DNA from: Phenylobacterium sp.
GTDB lineage: Bacteria; Pseudomonadota; Alphaproteobacteria; Caulobacterales; Caulobacteraceae
Assembly: GCF_004799515.1 (NCBI RefSeq)
Contig: NZ_SSMX01000026.1
Location: 248,001-312,000, forward strand
Reading direction: 5' to 3'
DNA length: 64,000 bases
Under the pieces are notes generated by a model. That model was given only the letters and a program-made list of their open reading frames with translations. It was not told where the DNA came from and did no database searches. Position numbers and translations under genes: made by a program. Of the stretch, positions 1 to 7,890 are shown piece after piece. Each line of letters opens with the position of its first letter. Positions within the stretch are counted from its first letter, which is position 1.

Positions 1-774
1 TCCATCCCGGCCATCAGCCCCTGGCACCGGGCGGTCTGCGGCGACCTGACGAGCTGCTTCGACTTTTCCGGGCGCGAGGCGAAGGTCTTTCCGAGGTTGC
101 CGCGGGTCGCCAACGTCGCGGCCCTGGCCGCCGCGGCCGAGGCCAAGCCCCCGCCCGCGCCGCCGGCCACGCCCCAGCCGCTGTTCCAGGAGCCGGGTTT
201 CCGGGCCTCGCGGGCGCTGCCCTACCGGCTGGAGGTCGACGCCGCCATCGCGCCGGACGGGCGGCGCCTGCGGCTGAGCTTCCGCAACGACGGAACGGCC
301 GGCGCGGTGTTCCACGTCTATGACCGCCGCCACCTGGACCGCATCCCCCGCCGCTACACCGTCGAGGCGGGCCGCACGCTGGACGGCCTCTGGGACCTGA
401 CCGACGACGGCGGGCGCTACGACCTCTGGATCTACGGGCCGAACGGCTTTGTCCGTGAGGCGGTCGGGCAGGGCGACGGCGCGGCGTCCCGCCTGGAGGC
501 GGTGCTGCGCTATGACGTCCCCGCCCGGATGCTGCGGCTGGCGGTCATCAACCCGGGCGCCGCGCCGGCGGAGTTCACCGTGCGGGCCGGCGCCTATGGC
601 GCCGAGGCGCCGTGGCGCGGACAGGCGGCGGCGGGCGGCCGGGTCGAGCGGGCGATGCCGCTCCACAAGCGGCACAACTGGTACGACGTGGCGGTGGCCG
701 CGGAGGGCTTCCAACGCCGTTTCGCCGGCCGGCTGGAGAACGGCCGGCACGACATCAGCGATCCAGCTGTCTGA
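1..774 (+). CDS. Phospholipase C, phosphocholine-specific type (3' part only)
   Basis: The reading frame is open from the first base, so the catalytic N-terminal part lies outside the window. The visible 257 residues begin with the short stretch SPWHRAVCGDLTSCFDF, typical of the end of the catalytic domain of acid-phosphatase-superfamily phospholipases C. Two beta-rich repeats follow, of the kind found at the C-terminus of this family (DUF756): one starts near the segment ALPYRLEVDAAI and the second near VLRYDVPARMLRLAV. Such enzymes are usually exported and hydrolyse phosphatidylcholine or sphingomyelin. It ends just left of the proposed island boundary and is probably the native upstream neighbour of dusA. 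Substrate specificity cannot be judged from this part. Confidence 0.8.
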   Translation, partial: SIPAISPWHRAVCGDLTSCFDFSGREAKVFPRLPRVANVAALAAAAEAKPPPAPPATPQPLFQEPGFRASRALPYRLEVDAAIAPDGRRLRLSFRNDGTAGAVFHVYDRRHLDRIPRRYTVEAGRTLDGLWDLTDDGGRYDLWIYGPNGFVREAVGQGDGAASRLEAVLRYDVPARMLRLAVINPGAAPAEFTVRAGAYGAEAPWRGQAAAGGRVERAMPLHKRHNWYDVAVAAEGFQRRFAGRLENGRHDISDPAV

Positions 775-890
775 CTTCCCGGTCGGCGGCGCGCGCACGC
801 TTCGACCAACCCATTGAAAATGCTATGGAGTCCATCCGGCCTTGCACAGAGCGGGCCCCTACAATCGAACCGCAGTAAAATCAAACGCTT

Positions 891-956
891 ATGCCGATAT
901 TTGCAATCGCCCCGATGATGGGCTGGACGGAAGTTACAATTAGATCAATATGTTAA
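891..956 (+). pseudogene. Displaced 5' fragment of dusA
   Basis: A short frame opens with ATG at 891 and reads MPIFAIAPMMGWTEVTIRSI before Cys and a TAA stop. Residues 6-14 (I-A-P-M-M-G-W-T-E) match residues 8-16 of the DusA encoded at 22275 (I-A-P-M-M-D-W-T-D). The DNA is 21/27 identical over these codons and five of the six differences are at third codon positions, as expected for a diverged coding sequence. After the Glu codon the similarity stops. I interpret this as the original dusA start, cut off when the island inserted. Far too short to make a functional protein. Confidence 0.65.
906..932 (+). repeat. Left attachment-like repeat (attL candidate) in dusA fragment
   Basis: Imperfect direct repeat of 22296-22322 in the same orientation, codon-aligned to the DusA segment I-A-P-M-M-(G/D)-W-T-(E/D), 21 of 27 bases identical. 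The uninterrupted identical core is CCGATGATGG (912-921). The 5' end of dusA is a known target of a described family of dusA-specific integrases. Just beyond the repeat is a small inverted repeat (937-942 / 954-959), possibly an integrase arm site. Confidence 0.6.
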
Positions 957-1300
957 TTGTGGTTGCGTGCAAATCTGGTGCATTCAACTTTCGTGAAACC
1001 TCGCACTTCTTCGCAAAATCGGTCCGTCCGGTCGCTCGTTGGACCGCTGCGGATTCTCCCGGGTGCCAATGCATTGAGGCGAACGTTCGTCTAGCGGCCA
1101 TGCAGCGCGCTAGACGGGCACAGGCGACCGCTAAGGAAGCTAGTCACCGCCGCCTATCGGCGCGATTTTGCGTTCTTCCGCGCTTGGCTTGCTTGGCCTC
1201 GCGCGGGGTGACGACCGGGCCATGATTCATGGGGAGAGCCTGTTTCACCATTTGTTGGCTCCTGGGCTAGGGAACGTCAGCTCGCAGCGGAGGTTGCGGC
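957..1300. other. Intergenic stretch at the left end of the island, no gene seen
   Basis: Possible short frames here lack recognisable protein character and no good ribosome binding site is seen. The first 70 bases are AT-rich. I see no RNA gene. The downstream part lies beyond the 3' end of the minus-strand flavodoxin-like pseudogene. Confidence 0.4.
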
Positions 1301-2350
1301 CTACTTCTGCCGCGGCGGCTCCAGGGCGCGGCCGGCCTGCAGGAGCTTTCCGGTGTGGTTGGCGTGGGCTGCTTCGGCGAGCGTCAGGGCGGCGTTCCGC
1401 ACCTCGCCCTGCATCGCCTTGTCCTTGTCCAGCGCCTCGTGGCCGGTGGCGTAGGGCTCCCAGTAGCCAATGTAGCGGTCGAGCTCGGCGTTGATGCCGG
1501 CCGGGACCAGATCCATGAACCGCAGCCAGTCCGACAGGCTGCGTCGCACGTTCTCCGCGCCCTCCACGTCGCCGTGGACGATCACCGAGAAGACCCGGCC
1601 GTCCAGGTGCTTGGGATAGTCCCAGCCCTTCATCTCGATGGCCTTGGCCTCCTCGGCATTCTTGCCGTGGGTGAGGCTTGGGTCGGGATTGCCGCCGTCG
1701 GCGCAGACCAGCCGGTCCATCATCAGCTTCACCGGCGAGGTCACCTGGTACCAGTTCACCGGCGTGATGATCATCACGCCATGGGCTTCCACCCACATGG
1801 GGTAGATCTCGTTCATCCAGTCGTGGACCTGGCCCAGGGAGTAGTTCGGGTAGCAGGAGCAGGGCCAGTGGCAGAGCGCGGGCCCGGTGGAGAAGCAGGC
1901 CTTGCAGGGATGGATCTCGCGGCCGAATTCCGAGGCCAGGCGGGAGAGGTCGAGCACCGACGCCGTGATGTCCTGCTTCTCAAGCGCGCGTCGCGCGAGC
2001 TGGATCAGCCGCCAACTCTTCGACATTTCACCGAGACAGGTGTGTTCGCTGCGCGACGAGCGTTGATCAGCAGCACGCGGCAGGGGCCCGTCCGGGGCGT
2101 CGTGCCGCTGCTGAGCGGCCTCGACGTCGGCCTAGGCAGCGATCCAGTCCTCGGCCAGCTCATAGGTCGGGTCGGCGTAACCGGGGCCGGCGGGCTGGGC
2201 TTTGGGCGACTTGCGCTCGTGGCTGTAGGCGTCCCAGGCCGCGGTTGCGATCCTGTCGAGCTCGCCTCGCAGCGGATCGAAGGCGGGGTCAGGATAGCGG
2301 CTCAGGAACCGCGCCTTAAAGGTTGCCTTGTCCAGGCGAGGGCTTGGCAT
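1301..2350 (-). pseudogene. NAD(P)H-dependent FMN reductase / flavodoxin-family protein, broken
   Basis: Two pieces of one gene. The N-terminal part starts at ATG 2350 (MPSPRLDKATFKARF...) and ends at an in-frame TAG (2134-2132) after DWIAA. The flavodoxin-fold part continues in the same frame through EHTCLGEMSKSWRL to the stop at 1301, with motifs HPCKACFSTG, WPCSCYPN, ITPVNWYQ and DRLVCADGGNPDP typical of this oxidoreductase family. Between about 2060 and 2085 another frame encodes RVLLINA, the expected first beta strand leading to the phosphate-binding loop. Two compensating indels around it scramble this segment. One nonsense mutation plus two indels make a functional protein unlikely unless these are sequence errors. 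The downstream ATG at 2026 would give a 241-residue product without the FMN phosphate loop. Confidence 0.75.
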
Positions 2351-2511
2351 GCCCTTGCGAACCGAAGGAGTCCGTCCAGCCATTCCGACCTCGCAGATTG
2401 AAGCGGAAGAATAAGGTCCAGCGCCTGCGGCGGTTCCGGTGGACCGGCCTTGGGAACGCCGCCGCCTTTCAGGAATTGCCAGCGGACAGTGTTCCCGTGG
2501 GAGATAGACCG

Positions 2512-3435
2512 ATGGCTGACGACGCCGGCAAGATCTCAAGCCAAGCGACTGCGGCGCCTTTCGAAGACCCGACGACCAAACATCCGAAGCCGCCGTTCAA
2601 GCGCCAATCGCAGCCCTGGCCGGGCCTGGCTCGCGACATGGACCCGCCGCCAGACCACGGGGAGGAGAGCTACCGTGGCTCCGGCCGCCTGCTGGGCCGC
2701 AAGGCGCTGATCACCGGCGGCGATTCGGGCATGGGGCGGGGCGCGGCGATCGGCTTTGCCCGCGAGGGCGCTGACGTGGCGATCAACTACTTCCCGACCG
2801 AACAGCCGGACGCCGACGAGGTTCTGGCGCTGATCGAGAAGGCCGGGCGTAAGGGCGCGGGCCTACCGGGCGACCTGTGTGAGGAGGCCTTCTGCAAGAA
2901 GCTGGTCGAGGACGCCGTGCGCGAGCTGGGCGGCTTGGACATCGTCGTCTGCAACGCCGGCCGGCAGCAAAGCCGCGAGTCCATCCTCGACCTCACGACC
3001 GAGGACTTCGATGCAACCATGAAGACCAATATCTATGCGCCATTCTGGATCATCAAGGCGGCTCTGCCGCACCTGAAACCGGGCTCGACGATCATCGCGA
3101 CGGCCTCGGAGCAGGCCTACGATCCCTCGCCGGACCTCTACGACTACGCCCAGACCAAGGCCGCGACGATGAACTATGTGAAGTCGCTGGCGAAGCAGTT
3201 GGCGTCCAAGGGCATTCGGGTGAACGGCGTGGCGCCAGGCCCGATCTGGACGCCTTTGCAGGTCAGCGGCGGCGCCAGCATGGAGAAGCTTGAACAGTTC
3301 GGCGCTCAAGCGCCGTTCGGCCGGCCCGGCCAGCCCGCGGAACTGGCTTCGATCTACGTCCAACTCGCGGCTTCCGACGCCAGCTACGCCACCGGCCAGA
3401 TCTACGGCTCATCGGGCGGGGCCGGACAGCCCTGA
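2512..3435 (+). CDS. Short-chain dehydrogenase/reductase, YghA/YhdF-like
   Basis: 307 residues. A polar, Pro-rich N-terminal tail of about 50 residues (PPFKRQSQPWPG) precedes a Rossmann domain with the dinucleotide loop GGDSGMGRG near residue 70, the NAG motif (VVCNAGRQ), and the catalytic YAQTK (Tyr-x3-Lys). This tail plus a 290-300-residue length is characteristic of the YghA/YhdF group, NADP-dependent aldehyde or general-stress reductases. Start chosen at ATG 2512 because GGGAGA precedes it by 7 bases and the protein then has the family's normal N-terminus; an in-frame upstream extension has no such features. Divergent from the broken flavodoxin-like gene. Substrate unknown. Confidence 0.85.
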   Translation: MADDAGKISSQATAAPFEDPTTKHPKPPFKRQSQPWPGLARDMDPPPDHGEESYRGSGRLLGRKALITGGDSGMGRGAAIGFAREGADVAINYFPTEQPDADEVLALIEKAGRKGAGLPGDLCEEAFCKKLVEDAVRELGGLDIVVCNAGRQQSRESILDLTTEDFDATMKTNIYAPFWIIKAALPHLKPGSTIIATASEQAYDPSPDLYDYAQTKAATMNYVKSLAKQLASKGIRVNGVAPGPIWTPLQVSGGASMEKLEQFGAQAPFGRPGQPAELASIYVQLAASDASYATGQIYGSSGGAGQP

Positions 3436-3505
3436 TCGCGGCCGCGATCAGGAACCTGCGACCTGGCCGCCGGATTGAACGGCGGAGGAGGGCGGAGGGC
3501 CGCCG

Positions 3506-4000
3506 ATGGATTGGTTTCGAACCCTGATCGGGCCGGACGAGGGCGCCGACGCCCAGCAGCTCTGCATCCGGGCGATCCTCCTCTTCTTCCTAGGGCTGGT
3601 CTGCATCCGCCTCGCGGGTCGCCGGACCTTCTCCCAAAGCTCGCCGTTGGACATCATCATCTACCTGATTGTCGGTTCGAACCTCAGCCGGGTGATGACC
3701 GGCAAGGCGGACTTCTGGCCGGTCACTTCGGCGACCCTGGTGCTGGTGGTCCTGCATGGGCTGTTTGCCATGCTGACCCTGCGCTGGGGTTTGCTGGCCA
3801 AGGTGATGAAAGCCGATCCCGTGGTGCTGATTCGTGACGGCGTGATCGACGAGGCCGCCAGCATGCGCCACGGCATCAGCCGCATGGATCTCCTGGAAGG
3901 CTTGCGGCTGAAACAAGTGGCCGACGTCAAGGACGTGCGGCTTGCGACCTTGGAGAACAGCGGCAAGATCAGCGTGGTGCCTCGCAAACGCCGGGGATGA
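3506..4000 (+). CDS. DUF421 (YetF/YcaP-like) membrane protein
   Basis: 164 residues. Three predicted transmembrane segments (about residues 20-38, 48-65 and 74-95) are followed by a cytoplasmic domain holding the family signature VLIRDGVIDEAAMRHGISRMDLLEGLR in altered form. The signature FLLGLVCIRLAGRRTFSQ-like helix 1 with AGRRT is also present. These proteins occur in sporulation and stress loci; their biochemical role is unknown. A purine-rich stretch (GGAGGAGGGCGGAGGG) lies shortly upstream of ATG 3506. It ends 7 bases before the convergent last gene of the oxidase operon. Confidence 0.8.
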   Translation: MDWFRTLIGPDEGADAQQLCIRAILLFFLGLVCIRLAGRRTFSQSSPLDIIIYLIVGSNLSRVMTGKADFWPVTSATLVLVVLHGLFAMLTLRWGLLAKVMKADPVVLIRDGVIDEAASMRHGISRMDLLEGLRLKQVADVKDVRLATLENSGKISVVPRKRRG

Positions 4001-4006
4001 GTGGTG

Positions 4007-4552
4007 CTATGGCGTGGCGCCCTGCGGCGACGCCCCGCGCTCGCGCGCGTAATCGGCGGCGGACATTTCGGGCAAAGCGGAGAGGAAGGCCACGATGGTC
4101 CAGACATCGCTTTGCGACATCGTCTGCTCCCAGGACGGCATAGCGGTCATCTTCACGCCGTGGCGGACGATCCAATAGAGCTCGTTGGGCGTGAACTGGC
4201 GCCCCGCGTCCAGTAGGTAGGGCGGGTTTGGCGTCAGGCCGTCGGTCCAGGCCGCGCGCGCCACGCCCGGGGCGCCGTGGCAGGCGACGCAGTTGGCGTC
4301 GTAGAGCCGCGCGCCGGCGGCGACGTCGGCGGCGGTGAAGCGGCGCGGCGGCGGAAGGCTTGCGGCTTCGCGGCGCACCGACTGGACCATGGTCGCGTGC
4401 GTCGCCCAGGCGACCAGCGCCGGGTGCGGCGTGGTGGCGGTGGTGTCGTAGGCGCCGGTGGCGACCACGCCCAGGCCAAAGACAGCGACGGCGAGTCCCA
4501 TGGTCGCCCATGGAAGGCCCCAGCGCAGCAACAGGCCCAGGCGCGGCCCCAC
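4007..4552 (-). CDS. Membrane-anchored monohaem cytochrome c
   Basis: 181 residues. One N-terminal membrane anchor (about residues 15-35) is followed by a class I cytochrome c domain with the haem site C-V-A-C-H and a C-terminal Met ligand candidate in KMTAMPSW. GTG start at 4552, three bases after the preceding gene's stop. Last gene of the nine-gene oxidase operon. It probably passes electrons in the periplasm, either from the quinoprotein dehydrogenase towards CoxB or from another donor. Its anchor tethers the haem domain to the membrane, which would suit a bridging role. Confidence 0.8.
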   Translation of the reverse strand: MGPRLGLLLRWGLPWATMGLAVAVFGLGVVATGAYDTTATTPHPALVAWATHATMVQSVRREAASLPPPRRFTAADVAAGARLYDANCVACHGAPGVARAAWTDGLTPNPPYLLDAGRQFTPNELYWIVRHGVKMTAMPSWEQTMSQSDVWTIVAFLSALPEMSAADYARERGASPQGATP

Positions 4553-4555
4553 GGC

Positions 4556-4936
4556 TCAGCTCAAGGTCTCGAGGTAGGCGGCCATGTCGGCGGCCTGCTG
4601 GGGCGAGACGGCGATGTCCGGCATGGCGTTGCCGGGGACATAGGTCTGCGGCGTGCGGATCCATTGCGCCAGGTTCTGCGGCGTGTTTGGGAGCAGGCCC
4701 GCGATCATTGTGCGGCGGGCAAAGCCGGTGAGCGGCGGCCCGACCTCGCCGTGGGCGAGCTGGACGCCGGGGATTTCGTGGCAGGCGCCGCAGGCCTCGC
4801 GGACCATGATCACGGCGCCCTGTTCCGGATCGCCGCCCAGGGCCGTGCGGCTGGGCCGCGGGGCGGGCGCGCAGCCGGCCAGGCCAAGAGCCAGGGCGAG
4901 CGGGATGAGCGCCAGGGTATAGGGCAGGCGGCTCAT
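4556..4936 (-). CDS. Cytochrome c lipoprotein
   Basis: 126 residues. Lipoprotein signal peptide with lipobox L-A-G-C at about residue 22, then one class I cytochrome c domain with haem site C-G-A-C-H and Met ligand candidate in NAMPDI. The ATG at 4936 overlaps the stop of the upstream membrane-protein gene (4933) by four bases, indicating translational coupling. The haem domain resembles the one fused to CoxB in this operon (shared pattern GLLPNTPQNLAQWI versus GTLPNTPNGLAGWI), so one may have arisen by duplication of the other. Confidence 0.8.
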   Translation of the reverse strand: MSRLPYTLALIPLALALGLAGCAPAPRPSRTALGGDPEQGAVIMVREACGACHEIPGVQLAHGEVGPPLTGFARRTMIAGLLPNTPQNLAQWIRTPQTYVPGNAMPDIAVSPQQAADMAAYLETLS

Positions 4937-5346
4937 GCTGGCGCGCTCCAGCAGAGTCGAACGGCCACGGCCGAGGGCGTGTTGAAAAGGATGGCCACGA
5001 CGAAGATCGCCGAGGCGAGCAGGCCGCTGACGGCCAGGAACCGGTGGCGGCCCCGGGGCGCGCCGGAGCCCTCTTCGGACGCCGCTCGCGAGCCGGCGAA
5101 GGCGGCCGCCAGACCCAAGAGCGCAACGGCGAGACAGGTGAGGTTGATCGCAAGCAGGAACTCGTGCTCCCCGGCGCCGGGCGCATCGAGGCGGGGCGTA
5201 TCGCGCGGCGTGCACACGTAGCTGGAGACGCCGTAGTCGATAGCCAACTGTGTGACCCAGGCGCTGGGTCCGGCGGCCAGGCCAAGGATTTGGGTCCCCA
5301 GCCTCGGGGGCGATAGCGGCGCGGCGGCTTTGGAGGACGTGGCCAT
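4933..5346 (-). CDS. Small membrane protein of the oxidase operon
   Basis: 137 residues with three likely transmembrane segments (about 20-42, 68-90 and 103-128). Conserved-looking features are GPSAWVTQLAIDYG in the first helix and a Cys-Thr-Pro just after it. I do not recognise a named family with certainty. Its place directly after coxC suggests an accessory or assembly subunit, perhaps standing in for a small fourth subunit. ATG at 5346 begins two bases after the coxC stop. Confidence 0.6.
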   Translation of the reverse strand: MATSSKAAAPLSPPRLGTQILGLAAGPSAWVTQLAIDYGVSSYVCTPRDTPRLDAPGAGEHEFLLAINLTCLAVALLGLAAAFAGSRAASEEGSGAPRGRHRFLAVSGLLASAIFVVAILFNTPSAVAVRLCWSAPA

Positions 5347-5348
5347 GG

Positions 5349-5951
5349 TCACCACATCAAATGCGGAGCGAGGTAGAAGGTGGCGAAGACCGCCAGCCAG
5401 ACTGCATCGACGAAGTGCCAGTAGACGACGACGTTGGAGACCGGCTCGTGCCGGCGGGGCTGGAACAGCCCCAGCCAAGACCAGCCGGTGACCGCGATCA
5501 GCATGGCCAAGCCCACGACCACGTGGGCCATGTGGAAGCCGGTAATGGTGAAATAGAGCGAGCCATAGGATCCGTCTGTCGGACGGAAGGTCTTGGCCTT
5601 CCATTCGAAGACCTGGACGATGAGGAAGATCGCCCCCAGCAGGATCGCGAGTGACAGGCCGAGAAGCTGGCGGGTGCGCTGGCCGCCCTTGGCGCCGCCT
5701 TCGCCCCACCAGGCCGCGACGCTGCTGGCCAGCAGGATCAAGGTGTTGGGCCCAGCCATGGCCAGGGACGGATTGGGCTCCGGCGACCAGCCGGGGCCGC
5801 GCTGGATGGCGATGTAGAAGTAGCTGAACAGCAGATAGGCGAAGAGGCAGGCCTCCGTCGCGATCAGGCAAAGCACGCCCAGCCAGCCCACGCTGTTGCG
5901 GCCCTTGGCGGCGACGGGCAGGGGGCCGCCAGTGTAGGTCACCTCAGCCAT
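5349..5951 (-). CDS. coxC: Cytochrome c oxidase subunit III
   Basis: 200 residues with five transmembrane helices, the short form lacking the first two helices of the mitochondrial-type subunit. Recognisable segments are WLGVLCLIATEACLFAYLL (helix with the conserved Glu), FEWKAKTF, GFHMAHVVVG and the C-terminal YWHFVDAVWLAVF. Start ATG 5951 overlaps the coxA stop by eight bases. The subunit supports the proton uptake side of subunit I in well-studied oxidases. An upstream in-frame extension to 6011 would lie inside coxA and lacks family similarity. Confidence 0.9.
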   Translation of the reverse strand: MAEVTYTGGPLPVAAKGRNSVGWLGVLCLIATEACLFAYLLFSYFYIAIQRGPGWSPEPNPSLAMAGPNTLILLASSVAAWWGEGGAKGGQRTRQLLGLSLAILLGAIFLIVQVFEWKAKTFRPTDGSYGSLYFTITGFHMAHVVVGLAMLIAVTGWSWLGLFQPRRHEPVSNVVVYWHFVDAVWLAVFATFYLAPHLMW

Positions 5952-7890
5952 GCGCCGCCTCCGGCTCATCCGCGTGGACGCGTCGTGGCCAGAACCACAG
6001 CACCAGCGCACCGGCGCAGATCACGCCGCCCAGCCCGGCCAGCCACCAGGCCTTCAACGGGGCGCCTGCGAACAGCACGGCCAGCCCCAGCGCCAGGATC
6101 GCCGGCGCTGGCGTGTCGCCCGGCATCTCCAGGATCAGGCTGGGTTCGCCGTCGAGCGGGGTGGTGCCCAGCGTCTCGCGGCCGTGATCGAGCAGCAGGC
6201 CTTCGTCGAGGCACGAGCGGCCGGCGCTTTCGTTGAGGCGGTGTTCCCACAGCGGGTGGCGGCTGGCGACGGTCGGGATGACCGCGAAATTGTAGGGCGG
6301 CGGCGGTGAGGCCGTGGCCCATTCCAACGTCGGTGCGTCCCAGGGGTTTTCCGGCGCGATCCGGCCGCGCTTCAGGCTGACCGCCACATTGATCAGGAAG
6401 AGGCCGACGCCAGCCGCGAACAGGAAGGCGCCGAGCGTGACGACTAGGTTGGTCGTGTCCCAGCCCATGCCGGCTGAGTAGGTGTAGATGCGCCGCGGCA
6501 TGCCCATCAGGCCCAGCAGGTGCATTGGGAAGAAGCCGAGATTGAATCCTAGGAACATCGTCCAGAAGTTCCAGCGGCCCAGTCGCTCGCTTAGCATCCG
6601 GCCGGTGAATTTGGGGAACCAGTAGTAGGCGCCGCCGACGACCGGGAAGACGTTGATCCCGATCAGGACATAGTGGAGGTGGGCGACGACGAAGTAGGTG
6701 TCGGTGAGCTGCCAGTCGACGGGCGCCGAGCCGGTCATGACCCCGGACACGCCCCCGATCACGAACAGCACGATCATGCTGGCGAAGAACAGGAAGGCGG
6801 TGGTGATCACCGGCCGGCCGAGCCAGATCGTGGCGGTCCAGGCGAAGACCGCGACCGCGCTCGGGATGGTGATGATCAACGAGGCGCCGGAGAAGAACGA
6901 CAGGCTGATGTCCGGAAGGCCGGTGGAGAACATGTGGTGCACCCACACACCGAACCCCAGCGCCATGGTCGCCACCGTCGACAACGCGACCGGCGTGTAG
7001 CCCACCAGGGGGCGGCGGCAGAAGGTCGGCAGGCCGTCCGAGACCATGCCCATGGCCGGCAGGACGATGGCGTAGACCCACGGATGGCCGAACATCCAGA
7101 ACAGGTGCTGCCAGAGCAGCGGCTGACCGTCGGCGGCGTCGAAGACGTGGAAGCCGAACTGCCGATCCAACCACAAGAGGAAGAAGGCCAGACTGACGCT
7201 GGGCACGGCCAGCAGGTTGGCGACTGAGGCGGTCAGCGTGCCCCAGGTCAGGATCGGGACCCGGTCGATCGACATCCCGGGCGCCCGCAAGCGTAGGAAG
7301 GTGACCACGAAGTTGGCGGCGCCGACCGTGGTCGAGATGCCGAGCAGGATCAGGCCCAACGCATAGACGTCGATGTTGACGCCCGGATTGAACTCGCGCG
7401 CCGCGTAGGGGACGTAGTTGAACCAGCCGGCATCGGGTCCTCGGCCGACCACGAAGCCTGCATAGAGAAAGAGGCCCGCCGCCAAATAGACCCAGTAGGA
7501 AAGGGCATTCAGCCGCGGGAAGGCCATGTCGCGCGAACCCAACAGCAGCGGCCACAGGAAATTCGAAAAGCCCGACAGCACCGGCGAGGCGTAGAGGAAG
7601 ATCATGCTCACGCCGTGCATGGTGAAGAGCTGGTTGTAGGCTTCCGGGCTCAGCAGCGTGCGGTTGGGACCGCTGAGCTGCAGGCGCATAACCAGCGACT
7701 CGATCCCGCCCAGCAGCAGGAAGACGAAGGCGGTGACGATGTAGCGCTTGCCGATCTCCTTGTGGTCGACGCTGGAGATCCAGCCCTTCAGGCCCGGGCC
7801 GGTCTCCCAGATCTTCTGCAGCCGCGGGCCGGGGGAGGACGGCGTGACCTTCGCGCTCCTGGGCGTCCTGGCGTCTTCCCAGGCGGTCAC
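5944..7890 (-). CDS. coxA: Cytochrome c oxidase subunit I, atypical proton-channel residues
   Basis: 648 residues. Haem-copper oxidase core with low-spin haem ligands His92 and His406, CuB ligands His269, His318 and His319, the cross-link Tyr273 and haem a3 ligand His404. Asp121 (RDMAFPRLN) matches the D-channel entrance Asp. Two normally conserved residues are changed. The glutamate two residues after the first CuB histidine (GHPEVY) is Trp271 (GHPWVY), and the K-channel lysine (PTGxK) is Ala347 (PSAVA). A C-terminal extension of about 130 residues carries two further membrane segments. GTG start at 7890 overlaps the coxB stop by four bases. Closest in organisation to the caa3/coxMNOP-type alternative oxidases of rhizobia (inference). 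Confidence 0.92.
   Translation of the reverse strand: MTAWEDARTPRSAKVTPSSPGPRLQKIWETGPGLKGWISSVDHKEIGKRYIVTAFVFLLLGGIESLVMRLQLSGPNRTLLSPEAYNQLFTMHGVSMIFLYASPVLSGFSNFLWPLLLGSRDMAFPRLNALSYWVYLAAGLFLYAGFVVGRGPDAGWFNYVPYAAREFNPGVNIDVYALGLILLGISTTVGAANFVVTFLRLRAPGMSIDRVPILTWGTLTASVANLLAVPSVSLAFFLLWLDRQFGFHVFDAADGQPLLWQHLFWMFGHPWVYAIVLPAMGMVSDGLPTFCRRPLVGYTPVALSTVATMALGFGVWVHHMFSTGLPDISLSFFSGASLIITIPSAVAVFAWTATIWLGRPVITTAFLFFASMIVLFVIGGVSGVMTGSAPVDWQLTDTYFVVAHLHYVLIGINVFPVVGGAYYWFPKFTGRMLSERLGRWNFWTMFLGFNLGFFPMHLLGLMGMPRRIYTYSAGMGWDTTNLVVTLGAFLFAAGVGLFLINVAVSLKRGRIAPENPWDAPTLEWATASPPPPYNFAVIPTVASRHPLWEHRLNESAGRSCLDEGLLLDHGRETLGTTPLDGEPSLILEMPGDTPAPAILALGLAVLFAGAPLKAWWLAGLGGVICAGALVLWFWPRRVHADEPEAAHG

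Noticed and set aside
950-1225. A 91-codon frame at the left end of the island
   Set aside because: No ribosome binding site, no domain and irregular codon use; it looks like a chance open frame.
775-1300. A tRNA gene as integration site
   Set aside because: No cloverleaf or T-loop sequence was found at either boundary; the repeats match dusA coding sequence instead.
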